Of a DNA stretch of 64,000 bases, positions 1 through 9,333 are shown piece after piece; the stretch's first letter is position 1, and every line of letters begins with the position of its first letter. The notes under the pieces were generated by a model. It ran no database searches. It had not been told where the DNA came from and saw only the letters and a list, made by a program, of their open reading frames with translations. The stretch is from positions 819,850-883,849 of the forward strand of contig NZ_JAJNCL010000002.1 of NCBI RefSeq assembly GCF_021025955.1. Reading direction: 5' to 3'. Source of the DNA: Rhodococcus qingshengii (lineage in GTDB: Bacteria; Actinomycetota; Actinomycetes; Mycobacteriales; Mycobacteriaceae). A program made the translations under genes and the position numbers.

Positions 1-2030
1 AGCTCGTCTACAAGTCGGTGATGGCGACGATCGAGCAAGGCAAGCCGCTCGATCCCATGGTCGCCGACGCAGTCGCGTCCGCGATGAAGGACTGGGCGCT
101 GGAGAAAGGCGCAACCCACTACGCCCACGTCTTCTACCCATTGACCGGGTTGACGGCCGAGAAGCACGACAGCTTCCTCGAACCGGTCGGCGACGGCAGT
201 GCACTGGCGGAGTTCGCCGGCAAGACCTTGATCCAAGGTGAACCCGACGCTTCGAGTTTCCCGAACGGCGGGCTGCGCAACACGTTCGAGGCTCGCGGCT
301 ACACCGGCTGGGATGTCACGAGCCCGGCCTACGTTCTCGAAAACCCCAACGGCAACACACTGTGTATCCCGACCGTGTTCGTTTCGATGACCGGCGAAGC
401 GCTCGACCACAAGACCCCCTTGCTGCGCTCACAGCAGGCCATGGGTTACCACGCCGAGCGAATCCTGAAGTTGTTCGGCCACACCGACCCCGAGCACATC
501 GTGTCGTTCTGCGGTCCCGAGCAGGAGTACTTCCTGATCGATCGCCACTTCTTCCTCGCCCGCCCCGACCTCCTCAACGCCGGCCGAACCCTCTTCGGTG
601 CAAAGCCGCCCAAGGGCCAGGAGTTCGACGACCACTACTTCGGGGCGATCCCGGAACGTGTGCTCGGGTTCATGATGGACACCGAGCGTGAACTGTTCAA
701 ACTCGGTATCCCCGCCAAGACGCGGCACAACGAGGTTGCGCCCGGCCAGTTCGAGATCGCCCCGATGTTCGAGCGAGGCAACATCGCCGCCGACCACCAG
801 CAGTTGCTGATGACAACCTTCAAAACCATCGCCAAGAAGCACGGCATGGAATGTCTGTTCCACGAGAAGCCGTTCGACGGTGTCAACGGCTCCGGCAAGC
901 ACGTCAACTTCTCGCTGGGCAACTCCGAACTCGGCAGTTTGCTTGTCCCCGGCGACAATCCGCATGACAATGCCCAGTTCCTCGTCTTCTGCGCCGCTGT
1001 CATCCGGGCCGTCCACAAGTACGCGGGACTCCTCCGCGCGTCGGTCGCATCGGCCACCAACGATCACCGTCTCGGCGCCAACGAGGCTCCCCCAGCGATC
1101 ATCTCGATCTTCCTCGGCGATCAGCTTGCCGACGTCTTCGAACAGATTGCCAAGGGTGCGGCGACGTCGTCGAAGGACAAGGGCACCATGATGATCGGCG
1201 CCGACACCCTTCCTGTCCTGCCGACCGATCCGGGCGACCGCAACCGCACCAGCCCATTTGCCTTCACCGGCAATCGTTTCGAGTTCCGCGCGCCGGGATC
1301 GCTGCAAACAGTCAACGGTCCGATGGTCACCATCAACACGATCATGGCCGAGGCTCTCGACTACATGGCCACCGAACTGGAGGAGGCCGTCGCCGACGGC
1401 GCCGATTTCGACACCGCCGTCCAGAATCTGCTCACCGAAATCATCACCAACCACGGTGCGGTTGTTTTCAACGGCGACGGTTACTCGGAAAACTGGCAGA
1501 TCGAGGCCGAGTCTCGCGGCCTGCCGAACCTTCGGACAACGCTGGACGCCCTGCCTGAACTGATCACCGAGTCCTCGATGGAACTCTTCGAGAAGTACAA
1601 GGTGTTCAACCACCGAGAGATGCACAGTCGCTACGAGGTCGGACTCGAACAGTACGCACTCAGCATCGGCGTCGAGGCCCGCCTGGCCGCCGAAATCGGT
1701 ACGACGCTGATCCTTCCGGCTGCAGTGCGCCACCAGACGGAAGTTGCTCAAAATTTCGTCGCACTGAAGTCCGCCGGCCTCGAACCGGATTCTGCTCCAC
1801 TCGAAGAAGTGTCGGCGCCTGTTGCGGCCCTGCGAACTGCGCTCGCTACCCTGCGCGCCGCCATCGACGCCGACGCCGGCGAGTCACCATTCGATCAGGC
1901 CAAGCACGCACAGGACGCACTCCTGCCCGCGATGGCCGAGGTGCGCGCCGCAGCCGACTACCTTGAAACCATCGTCGCCGACGATCACTGGCCACTCCCG
2001 ACGTATCAGGAAATGCTCTTCATTCTCTGA
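1..2030 (+). CDS. glutamine synthetase type III, 5'-truncated by window edge
   Basis: Catalyses ATP-dependent amidation of glutamate to glutamine in the cytoplasm. The open frame runs in from the left edge (codons from base 3: L-V-Y-K-S-V-M-A), so the real start lies upstream and roughly the first 50 residues are missing. The visible ~676 residues fit the long GSIII subunit (about 700-730 residues) rather than GlnA type I (~470). Motifs typical of the GS catalytic domain are [14 protein letters not shown] near the N-terminal third, [16 protein letters not shown] as the ATP/substrate loop, and [20 protein letters not shown]. The C-terminal tail is the helical GSIII-specific region. A strong palindrome follows the stop. 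Glutamate dehydrogenase lies 1.7 kb downstream on the same strand, so two ammonia-assimilation enzymes are near neighbours. Confidence 0.93.
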   Translation, partial: LVYKSVMATIEQGKPLDPMVADAVASAMKDWALEKGATHYAHVFYPLTGLTAEKHDSFLEPVGDGSALAEFAGKTLIQGEPDASSFPNGGLRNTFEARGYTGWDVTSPAYVLENPNGNTLCIPTVFVSMTGEALDHKTPLLRSQQAMGYHAERILKLFGHTDPEHIVSFCGPEQEYFLIDRHFFLARPDLLNAGRTLFGAKPPKGQEFDDHYFGAIPERVLGFMMDTERELFKLGIPAKTRHNEVAPGQFEIAPMFERGNIAADHQQLLMTTFKTIAKKHGMECLFHEKPFDGVNGSGKHVNFSLGNSELGSLLVPGDNPHDNAQFLVFCAAVIRAVHKYAGLLRASVASATNDHRLGANEAPPAIISIFLGDQLADVFEQIAKGAATSSKDKGTMMIGADTLPVLPTDPGDRNRTSPFAFTGNRFEFRAPGSLQTVNGPMVTINTIMAEALDYMATELEEAVADGADFDTAVQNLLTEIITNHGAVVFNGDGYSENWQIEAESRGLPNLRTTLDALPELITESSMELFEKYKVFNHREMHSRYEVGLEQYALSIGVEARLAAEIGTTLILPAAVRHQTEVAQNFVALKSAGLEPDSAPLEEVSAPVAALRTALATLRAAIDADAGESPFDQAKHAQDALLPAMAEVRAAADYLETIVADDHWPLPTYQEMLFIL

Positions 2031-2045
2031 GCATCACCCGAATAT

Positions 2046-2107
2046 CAACGCTCAACAACTGTGGCCTGCAACTCGATCGAGTTGCAGGCCACAGTTGTTG
2101 AGCGTTG
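2046..2107. terminator. 62-bp perfect palindrome, bidirectional terminator
   Basis: Two 31-base arms are exact reverse complements with no spacer, centred between 2076 and 2077. It sits between the stop of the glutamine synthetase gene and the stop of the convergent DUF4185 gene, where either transcript could fold it. There is no clear T-run, as is common in high-GC actinobacteria. Confidence 0.75.
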
Positions 2108-2113
2108 TTCGGG

Positions 2114-3466
2114 CTAGCGGTCTTCCGGCATCGTGACTTCGAGGACGCGAGCCTCACCGGTGGTCGCGGGGTCCGGACGATCGCGGGAATCCGACGACGC
2201 CATCTGGAGTCCGTTCAAATCGGTCCGCATGTAGATGACGTTGTAACGGTCCCACGTGGTGGCGACGAATTCGAGGAACTGTCCGCTCGCCCAGGGGTGC
2301 ATGAATCCGCCGTACAACGCGGGCAACGTGATTCCACTCAACAGAGTTTGCGTGCCACTCCACGGGCCTTGCGGTTGGTCGGCCTGACGGATCACGAGGT
2401 TGCCCTCGGCACTGGTGTACATGGCAACGTACTTGTTCAGGTAGTCGTTCCACTGCACGGCAAGTTCACTGACCGGCGCTTTGATGACCTGCACCGCATC
2501 GGTATCTCGCGGACTCCAACCGGAGCCGTCCCAGTACTCGTAGGCACCAAGTTTTCTGATGTCGGCTCCGGCCACTCGCGCCAGGATCGCCTTACCGAAA
2601 CGACCTGAGGGAGTTCCGTATTCGTAAATATAGCCGTCCCGACCATCGAGGAAGGCACTCTGCTGGAAGTTGGAATTGATCGGTGATACCGCCGGAATCC
2701 CCGGGATACCGAGTCCTTCTGTATTCGCTCGAACCGTCGCCGGATCGAGCTCCCAGTTCTCACCGTTGTCCGTCGAGAAAGCCAGAGCCGAATAGTTGGT
2801 GGTCCAGGCTCCGGGTTCGTCCCACGACCGAACGGACATGAATCTGATGTACTGCACACCACCGTAAGAGATTCCAGCGGTCGGGATGGTGGTGAACTCG
2901 CCCGGAATGCCGAATCCCGGAATGATCTCCTTGGAATGATTGGGGCCGTCCAACGGAGAACTGTCGATCTTCATGCCATCGGCGATGGCGGTGTCGTTGC
3001 TGCGAAACAACACGTTGCTACGCCAGTCGTCACCCGGGGTGTCGCAGTCGCCAACGGTATCGCCGAATGCCATCAGTACGTCGTGATCCGGCCCCGAAAG
3101 ACCGTTGTCCCACATGATTCCGAGGTCGGTTCCCGACACGTTGAACCGCTCGATAGTGTTGTTGGGACTGCCTGGACCAGTGACCATTTCGATCGCTCTG
3201 GTCCGGCCGGTCAGCACCGGCAGAGCGCCGTTGGGCGCGCCGGTGATCCAAGGCAACGCGTTGGCGAGGGAGCCGGTACCGGCGGAACCACTGCCGAGTG
3301 ATCCGGTCAGCGAACCGAGCGAACCCGTCATCGATCCGGCGGAGCCACTTCCTCCCGAACCACACGGTCCACCGATCGCCGACGCAGACGGTGCTGCGGC
3401 AATCGTCGCGGCAATCGTGACGACGCCTATCGACAACATCGCCGACATGGAGTGTTTTTTACGCAC
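2114..3466 (-). CDS. secreted DUF4185 domain protein
   Basis: 450 residues of unknown biochemical function. The first ~30 residues form a Sec signal peptide (basic MRKKH start, hydrophobic core, A-S-A-S-A cleavage region), so the protein should be exported. A Gly/Ser-rich low-complexity linker (G-S-L-G-S-type repeats) covers about residues 31-70. The rest matches the DUF4185 family, often predicted to be beta-propeller-like, with G-D-T-V-G-D-C and repeated W-containing strands. The GTG start at 3466 is preceded by AGAGGGG at good spacing; a second Met at codon 7 is possible. The gene converges on the glutamine synthetase gene and is divergent from gdhA. The fold assignment is from family recall; no catalytic residues can be named. 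Confidence 0.75.
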   Translation of the reverse strand: MRKKHSMSAMLSIGVVTIAATIAAAPSASAIGGPCGSGGSGSAGSMTGSLGSLTGSLGSGSAGTGSLANALPWITGAPNGALPVLTGRTRAIEMVTGPGSPNNTIERFNVSGTDLGIMWDNGLSGPDHDVLMAFGDTVGDCDTPGDDWRSNVLFRSNDTAIADGMKIDSSPLDGPNHSKEIIPGFGIPGEFTTIPTAGISYGGVQYIRFMSVRSWDEPGAWTTNYSALAFSTDNGENWELDPATVRANTEGLGIPGIPAVSPINSNFQQSAFLDGRDGYIYEYGTPSGRFGKAILARVAGADIRKLGAYEYWDGSGWSPRDTDAVQVIKAPVSELAVQWNDYLNKYVAMYTSAEGNLVIRQADQPQGPWSGTQTLLSGITLPALYGGFMHPWASGQFLEFVATTWDRYNVIYMRTDLNGLQMASSDSRDRPDPATTGEARVLEVTMPEDR

Positions 3467-3674
3467 GTGCAGCCCCTCTGATCATTTCGACTCGCGTTCG
3501 GACCACAGGCACAGTGATCCCCGACCGCAGAAGCAAACCATTTGGACTGTGTTAAGAGAGTGAAAGCTGAGCAAATTGTTATAAATCGCCCGTTCAACTG
3601 ACACAAGTGACAGCTGTGTTCGATTTCACCTTCACAGGACAGTTGTCCGGTACAGCAATAAAGGCGCCTAGTAT

Positions 3675-3690
3675 GTAACGGAAATGTAAA
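3675..3690 (+). promoter_or_regulatory. candidate GlnR-type box upstream of gdhA
   Basis: GTAAC, six bases, GTAAA fits the actinobacterial GlnR half-site pattern gTnAc-n6-GaAAc as I recall it. It lies 29 bases before the gdhA start codon, so a bound regulator would overlap the promoter. This is a single short match and is offered as a hypothesis. Confidence 0.3.
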
Positions 3691-3715
3691 AGAGTTCTCA
3701 CAATGAGGTAGGTGA

Positions 3716-5062
<1,347 letters not shown>

Positions 5063-5154
5063 AGGTTTTCGCAACACAGACGGCAGCACAGAAAAGGGTG
5101 CCTCCACCCTGAACCGGTCCCCGTACGTCGGACTGGTCGAATCAACACCTAGGC

Positions 5155-5202
5155 CTCGAGGGCCCTGGGTCCCGCGACAGCGTCGGACCCAGGGCCCTCG
5201 AG
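5155..5202 (+). terminator. hairpin terminator after gdhA
   Basis: Perfect 18-base arms (5155-5172 and 5185-5202) around a 12-base loop, GC-rich, located downstream of gdhA. No T-run follows. Confidence 0.75.
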
Positions 5203-5556
5203 CATGATCTGAGCAAATCGCCCGCGACGCACCCCGTAGGCGACGGCGATGATCCCAGACGGAACTCGTGGTGTCCTCCGAATCCGTTTTCCGCTGTGAC
5301 GTCGAAAAACACCGTAAGTGGACGATTGTTTAGGTCCGCAGCGCGTGGGGCATATGGACTTATCTTCACATTTGTCCATTTCACAGTTGGACGATCGTTC
5401 ATGTGGTAGAAATCACAACGCCTGGCGCAATTCGATCCGCAAATTTCAGCGGCGAGTATGCCCCCGAACAAGGCCTCAGCGTGTACCCCGCTTCGTAACG
5501 CGCCGAGCCTCCGGGTGCCTGTGCCAGGCGACGCACCTGTCTAGAGGAGGCCACCC
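5203..5556. other. 354-bp intergenic region upstream of the PucR-type regulator
   Basis: No convincing gene. It contains a near-identical 14-base direct repeat, TGGACGATTGTTTA at 5319-5332 and TGGACGATCGTTCA at 5388-5401 (two differences), and between them ATGGAC (5354 region) and GTCCAT (5374 region) in inverted orientation. These could be regulator sites for the downstream gene. A Shine-Dalgarno AGAGGAGG lies just before the ATG at 5557. Confidence 0.45.
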
Positions 5557-6816
5557 ATGTCCCCAGCGCTGCTGAACAACCCGGGACCGCTCATGTTGGG
5601 AGGCAAGCCCGCCTCCACAGCGGTCAATGACGTCATCCCACTGGCAAGCGATCTCGTAGATCACTTGTCCCGCGCCAACCCGACGCTGGCTTCCCTCCAA
5701 ACGGAGGCAGTACGTCGGGAGCTGATCGCGGTAATCGTGCAGGGGCTTCAAGTAGGGATCCAGCTATTGGATCACCGCAAACTCCCCACCGACCAAGACC
5801 TGGACGGCATTCACACCATGACCGTCCAACAAGCACTGAAAGGCGTGCCACTCAGCGCAATTCTCAGGTTGACGAACGAGGGCATCAGCACTTTCCGCAC
5901 CCTCATCCTCAGTCGGGCCGACGCCGGGGACTCCGCCAATCTCGGAGATCTCAACGAGTCCTTGTTTGCACTGGCGCAGCGGCTTCACTCGTTCATCTCG
6001 ATCAGCTATCTCGCGGCTCTTCCAGCCGGTTCCCAGCTCGGCGAATACTCCGCCGGCGCCCTCGTGAAAGCCATGCTGGACGGGGACGACCCCACCCAAC
6101 TCGCACTACAGATGGGCATCGAGCTCGCACCCCGCTATCTCGTTCTGCGGCTGATGGTTAACCTTCCGCCTGCTCGAACTGGAGCCCGAAACGGCACGCA
6201 CCAGCGCATACAGGCCTATCGTGATCTCACGGTCGTTCAGGCGAAGATTGCGGCGCACTTCGGCTCGACACTGCTCGAAGCGCCTGCACCGCAGCGCGGT
6301 CTGGTCCTGATCGAGGGCACACCCGACTGGAAATCGGTGTGCGAGATCATCCAAAGTGCGCGTGCGACGGTCGGGGTGGAGATCACGGCCATCGGCGAGA
6401 GTGCCGCCGTCGGAGACATTGCCGCCGCCCAGGCAACAACACATGAATTGGCGCAACTCGTGCGGCGCCTGAGACTGCCGGCGCGGTCATACCGGATGGA
6501 GGACCTCGCGCTCGAGTACCAACTGACGCGGAGCGGCGCAGGCCGCGACAGCTTGATCAACCTACTCAAGCCACTCCACGGCAATCCGGAACTGCTGCAG
6601 ACGCTGTCCATACATCTCGCGAACGGCCAGCACCGCCAGCGCACCGCGTCGGCACTGGGCCTGCACACGAACACCGTCGACAACCGGATCAAGCGCATCG
6701 CCGCCCTGACCGGATTGGATCCAGCCCTACCCTCTGAGCTGCTCAAACTGCGCGCTGCGATGATCTCGCTTTCTTTCGCCAGCACTGATGTGGACAACCG
6801 TCCAGCGAAAGTGTGA
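5557..6816 (+). CDS. PucR/CdaR-type helix-turn-helix regulator
   Basis: 419-residue predicted transcription factor. The C-terminal ~65 residues have the PucR-type HTH pattern (LANGQHRQRTASALGLHTNT followed by V-D-N-R-I-K-R-I). The N-terminal ~170 residues are helical and may sense a ligand, and the middle resembles the degenerate cyclase-like module usual in this family. The start at 5557 is fixed by a strong AGAGGAGG Shine-Dalgarno eight bases upstream. The next genes on the same strand, 127 bases on, are four tiny genes, so they are the obvious candidate targets. Direct repeats in the upstream region may allow autoregulation. The ligand cannot be told from sequence. Confidence 0.8.
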   Translation: MSPALLNNPGPLMLGGKPASTAVNDVIPLASDLVDHLSRANPTLASLQTEAVRRELIAVIVQGLQVGIQLLDHRKLPTDQDLDGIHTMTVQQALKGVPLSAILRLTNEGISTFRTLILSRADAGDSANLGDLNESLFALAQRLHSFISISYLAALPAGSQLGEYSAGALVKAMLDGDDPTQLALQMGIELAPRYLVLRLMVNLPPARTGARNGTHQRIQAYRDLTVVQAKIAAHFGSTLLEAPAPQRGLVLIEGTPDWKSVCEIIQSARATVGVEITAIGESAAVGDIAAAQATTHELAQLVRRLRLPARSYRMEDLALEYQLTRSGAGRDSLINLLKPLHGNPELLQTLSIHLANGQHRQRTASALGLHTNTVDNRIKRIAALTGLDPALPSELLKLRAAMISLSFASTDVDNRPAKV

Positions 6817-6864
6817 ACACTCACACCCTCACTATTAGCTCTCCACGAATGGTGGCCTCGACCC

Positions 6865-6900
6865 CACTTTTCCGCACCGAGCCGGGCTATAAAAGTGTGG
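6865..6900 (+). promoter_or_regulatory. candidate promoter with inverted repeat before the small-peptide genes
   Basis: CACTTTT at 6865-6871 and AAAAGTG at 6891-6897 are exact inverted repeats 19 bases apart, and a TATAAA hexamer (6888-6893) overlaps the second arm. This arrangement fits a regulated promoter about 45 bases upstream of the first small gene. No good -35 hexamer is evident, so a regulator or alternative sigma factor may be needed. Confidence 0.4.
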
Positions 6901-6942
6901 TGCGAATCACCGCGCAAACCAGTAACAATTAAGGGGAACCAC

Positions 6943-7056
6943 ATGATCAACGGCCAGGACAACGCTCTCCTCGGTGCCTTCTTCGACACCATCCTGCAGC
7001 TCTTCAACGCGGGCAGCACCGGCACGGGCTCGACGGATGGCGGCGGCGTCTCCTAG
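6943..7056 (+). CDS. small hydrophobic peptide 1 (37 aa), NAGS family
   Basis: Short gene with a clear AAGGGGA ribosome site nine bases before ATG and a TAG stop. The peptide is MINGQD, then a hydrophobic helix ALLGAFFDTILQLFNAGST, then a Gly/Ser/Thr tail ending G-G-G-V-S. No cysteine, no signal peptide and no basic N-terminus. It shares the core [N/D]-T-[I/V]-L-Q-[L/M]-F-N-A-G-S with the gene at 7179 and a looser form with the gene at 7567. It is the first of four small genes downstream of the PucR-type regulator. Function unknown. Small helical surface or channel peptides such as corynebacterial PorA/PorH are a size-based analogy only. Confidence 0.6.
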   Translation: MINGQDNALLGAFFDTILQLFNAGSTGTGSTDGGGVS

Positions 7057-7064
7057 GACGAATC

Positions 7065-7101
7065 GCGGGCCCTGTGCGAGATTCTCTCGCACGGGGCCCG
7101 C
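7065..7101 (+). terminator. hairpin between small-peptide genes 1 and 2
   Basis: 17-base arms (7065-7081, 7085-7101) with one G-T pair and a 3-base loop, starting eight bases after the first peptide's stop. No T-run. It could act as a partial terminator or as a 3' mRNA stabiliser, giving the first peptide higher expression than the following ones. Confidence 0.6.
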
Positions 7102-7178
7102 TCCAAGCCGCCTGACACTGTGAGGGCGGTGACCACGGTGACCACCATGTCGCCACCGCTGAAACCAGGAGCCAGCAC

Positions 7179-7322
7179 ATGATCGCCGCACCAACCACAG
7201 GCGCTTTGGCCGTTGTCTTGAACACCGTCCTTCAGATGTTCAACGCGGGCAGCAGCTTCCTCTATACCGACAACTCTCCGATCGGCGGCGGCGGCGAAAC
7301 TCCCACGACGCCTGCTCCCTGA
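7179..7322 (+). CDS. small hydrophobic peptide 2 (47 aa), NAGS family
   Basis: ATG start with AGGAG seven bases upstream and a TGA stop. The peptide begins MIAAPTTGALAVVLNTVLQM, continues F-N-A-G-S-S, and ends in a Gly/Pro/Thr-rich tail (I-G-G-G-G-E-T-P-T-T-P-A-P). The segment N-T-V-L-Q-M-F-N-A-G-S aligns without gaps to peptide 1 (D-T-I-L-Q-L-F-N-A-G-S), so the two are paralogues although their tails differ. The conserved helix with a divergent tail argues for real coding sequence. No cysteine and no recognised modification-enzyme gene nearby, which argues against a cysteine-crosslinked RiPP. Function unknown. Confidence 0.6.
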   Translation: MIAAPTTGALAVVLNTVLQMFNAGSSFLYTDNSPIGGGGETPTTPAP

Positions 7323-7372
7323 TCGACTTACCCGCTCGCACCACAAACGTCGCGGCGCAGACAGGAATCACC

Positions 7373-7486
7373 GTGATAAACCCGCACACCCAGGGCAGCC
7401 TGGTTATCGACTTCGGCTCGCTCTCCAGGGCACTCGGCTTCGGCAACGGCTCGATCGTGTCGCTCGGCAGCACCGGAAGTGCCTGA
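7373..7486 (+). CDS. small Gly/Ser-rich peptide 3 (37 aa)
   Basis: GTG start preceded by CAGGAA, TGA stop. The peptide MINPHTQGSLVIDFGSLSRA continues with L-G-F-G-N-G-S-I-V-S-L-G-S-T-G-S-A. It lacks the N-A-G-S helix of its neighbours, but its L-G-S-T-G tail resembles that of peptide 4. The spacing to the genes before and after (about 50 and 80 bases) matches the rest of the cluster. This is the weakest of the four calls because the start codon is GTG and homology to the others is slight. Confidence 0.45.
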   Translation: MINPHTQGSLVIDFGSLSRALGFGNGSIVSLGSTGSA

Positions 7487-7566
7487 AACAGCCGTCCTGA
7501 CTACGTCGACGATCCCGTCGCCGCTCACATTCTCACCACATCTCGAAACAGAAAGCAGGTCTCCCC

Positions 7567-7734
7567 GTGCCTACAATCCCGCTCACCGGCGACCCCATCG
7601 TCATCAACATCATCGTCCAGCTACTGAGCGCGGGCAGCAGCAACGCGCTCGCTTTGGGCGGGGTCGGCAGCAGCGGTCTCGGTAGCACCGGGCTCGGCAG
7701 CTTCGACTCGGCGAGTCTCGGGAGCGCTGCTTAG
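7567..7734 (+). CDS. small hydrophobic peptide 4 (55 aa), NAGS family
   Basis: GTG start with GCAGG ten bases upstream, TAG stop. N-terminus M-P-T-I-P-L-T-G-D-P, hydrophobic helix IVINIIVQLLSAGSS, then a repetitive Gly/Ser/Leu tail with L-G-S-T-G-L-G-S. The helix matches peptides 1 and 2 (N-x-[I/V]-[L/V]-Q-[L/M]-[F/L]-[N/S]-A-G-S). It is the last gene of the cluster and is followed by a strong terminator. The reading frame keeps GC-rich third positions, consistent with coding. Function unknown. Confidence 0.6.
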   Translation: MPTIPLTGDPIVINIIVQLLSAGSSNALALGGVGSSGLGSTGLGSFDSASLGSAA

Positions 7735-7793
7735 CATCTCCCACTGATGAGTGGCTGATTCACCGCCATTGATCGGTATACAGTCCATGAAAC

Positions 7794-7833
7794 CGACGTT
7801 GCCCTCCGCCACAAAGGACGGAGGGCAACGTCG
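7794..7833. terminator. terminator after the small-peptide cluster
   Basis: Perfect 15-base arms (7794-7808, 7819-7833) with a 10-base loop, between the last small gene and the convergent gene ending at 7867. It probably serves both strands. Confidence 0.75.
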
Positions 7834-7866
7834 TCGGTCACGCGGAATTGGTTCGGCGCAGTCGGA

Positions 7867-8112
7867 TCAACGCCAGCCTTCAGGCGTATCGGTGTCGTCG
7901 TGTTCGATAGTCACAGATTCCGAACGATCGTCCGCCGCAGCTTTTTTCGCCGCTTCACGCATTTCGATACCGTCGGACACCCAGTCACCGATCTCGCGCG
8001 TCACGTCTCGAACTGCCCCGGCGATGATCATCGCGATGGAGCCGACGTGGTTGGCTGCACTTTCCGTCAACTCCTGGACGGTGTCCTTGCGGCGTTCGAA
8101 TTTCCCGACCAT
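7867..8112 (-). CDS. small helical protein downstream of the desaturase
   Basis: 81 residues if started at the ATG at 8112, which has GAGAGG upstream on the minus strand; a longer frame to 8250 would overlap the desaturase gene and is unlikely. One apolar stretch (G-S-I-A-M-I-I-A-G-A-V) may lie against a membrane; the rest is charged and helical with an acidic C-terminus. It starts 13 bases after the desaturase stop, so it is probably the last gene of the reductase-desaturase operon. I do not recognise a family. A structural or accessory role with the desaturase is inference from position only. Confidence 0.6.
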   Translation of the reverse strand: MVGKFERRKDTVQELTESAANHVGSIAMIIAGAVRDVTREIGDWVSDGIEMREAAKKAAADDRSESVTIEHDDTDTPEGWR

Positions 8113-8125
8113 CAAAGTGTGCCTC

Positions 8126-9298
8126 TCAGGCTGCTGTTCGCTGGCGCTCGACGATAACACCGGGAGGGGTCTTCGACTTGACCAAACCGGGCGGCAGAGC
8201 GAGCTTGAATATCTTGCCCCACACCGAACCGATCTGCTTGAAGAACCCACCGGTGTTGTACGGCAAACCGTACTTCACACACAATTCTTTCACCTCGGGA
8301 GCCAGTTCCGGATAACGATGCGCAGGCAAGTCCGGGAACAGGTGGTGCTCGATCTGGTGCGAGAGGTTGCCGGACATGATGTGGAAGAGCGGGCTTCCCT
8401 CGATGTTGGCACTGCCGAGCATCTGCCGCACGTACCACTGACCGCGAGTCTCGTCCGCCGTCTCGTCCTCGGTGAAGCTCTGGACGCCGGTGGGGAAATG
8501 GCCACAGAAGATGATCGAGTAGGTCCACACGTTCCGGACCAGATTGGCGGTGACGTTCCCCGCGAGAGTGGTCACGAACAGCGGCCCCGTGAGAACCGGG
8601 AAGATGACGTAGTCCTTGAGGACCTGCTTGCCGGCCTTGTTCCACCAACCCTTGAGTAGCGGCTTGACGTCGTGCCACTTGCGTTTACCTTGGATGACGT
8701 TCTCGATCTCGAGGTCGTGCATCATCACCCCCCACTCGAACAGCATCATCAGCGCAAAAGCCCAGACCGGATTACCGAGGTAATAGGGGTTCCACTTCTG
8801 CGCGTCGTCGATACGCAGGATGCCGTATCCGATGTCGCGGTCTTTGCCGAGAATGTTGGTGTACGTGTGGTGCATGTAGTTGTGCGAGTGGCGCCACTGG
8901 TCGGCCGGGCACACCGTATCCCATTCGAAGACTTCAGAATTGAGCCCGGGCTCACGCATCCAGTCGTATTGACCGTGCATGACGTTGTGGCCGATCTCCA
9001 TGTTGTCGAGGATCTTGGACACGCTCAATGCACCGACCGCCGCGAGCCACACCGGCGGTAGGAAGCCGAGGTACATCAAGCCGCGACCCGCGACCTCGAA
9101 ACCACGCTGCGCCTTGATGATTTTGTAGATGTACTCCCGATCCTCAGCACCGAGTGAGGCGACGGTGCGATCACGCAGTGCGTCCAACTCGCGGCCGATC
9201 TCCTCGACCTGCTCGTACGTCAGGACAACAGGAGCGTCGTTCTTCACATCGGAACCGTTGCCGAGGAAAGGGAGGGTGGGAAGTGAAAGTCCAAACAT
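8126..9298 (-). CDS. membrane acyl-CoA/fatty acid desaturase, DesA3-like
   Basis: Introduces a double bond into long-chain acyl groups using oxygen and electrons from a reductase. 390 residues from the ATG at 9298, chosen because GGAG precedes it and the upstream frame is not desaturase-like. The three di-iron histidine boxes are present: HNVMH at residues 104-108, HNYMHH at 139-144, and HQIEHH in the last quarter. Hydrophobic segments lie around residues 75-95 and 175-240. The gene is 35 bases downstream of the ferredoxin-reductase-type gene, the same pair as Rv3229c-Rv3230c in M. tuberculosis (stearoyl-CoA delta-9 desaturase, by recall). The divergent TetR gene is its likely repressor. The exact chain position of desaturation is not readable. 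Confidence 0.9.
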   Translation of the reverse strand: MFGLSLPTLPFLGNGSDVKNDAPVVLTYEQVEEIGRELDALRDRTVASLGAEDREYIYKIIKAQRGFEVAGRGLMYLGFLPPVWLAAVGALSVSKILDNMEIGHNVMHGQYDWMREPGLNSEVFEWDTVCPADQWRHSHNYMHHTYTNILGKDRDIGYGILRIDDAQKWNPYYLGNPVWAFALMMLFEWGVMMHDLEIENVIQGKRKWHDVKPLLKGWWNKAGKQVLKDYVIFPVLTGPLFVTTLAGNVTANLVRNVWTYSIIFCGHFPTGVQSFTEDETADETRGQWYVRQMLGSANIEGSPLFHIMSGNLSHQIEHHLFPDLPAHRYPELAPEVKELCVKYGLPYNTGGFFKQIGSVWGKIFKLALPPGLVKSKTPPGVIVERQRTAA

Positions 9299-9333
9299 GT
9301 CGGTCTCCAGACAGTCGTGAGGGAAATGGGACT

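Noticed and set aside
429..1751. 440-codon open frame antisense to the glutamine synthetase gene
   Set aside because: Shadow of a high-GC coding strand; no ribosome site, no family resemblance, and the plus-strand frame is unmistakable.
6943..7734. Lanthipeptide or other RiPP precursor cluster
   Set aside because: No cysteine in any of the four peptides and no cyclase, dehydratase, radical-SAM or dedicated transporter gene nearby.
7973..8250. N-terminally extended form of the small gene ending at 7867 (start at 8250)
   Set aside because: The extension overlaps the desaturase coding region and lacks a ribosome site; the ATG at 8112 has one.
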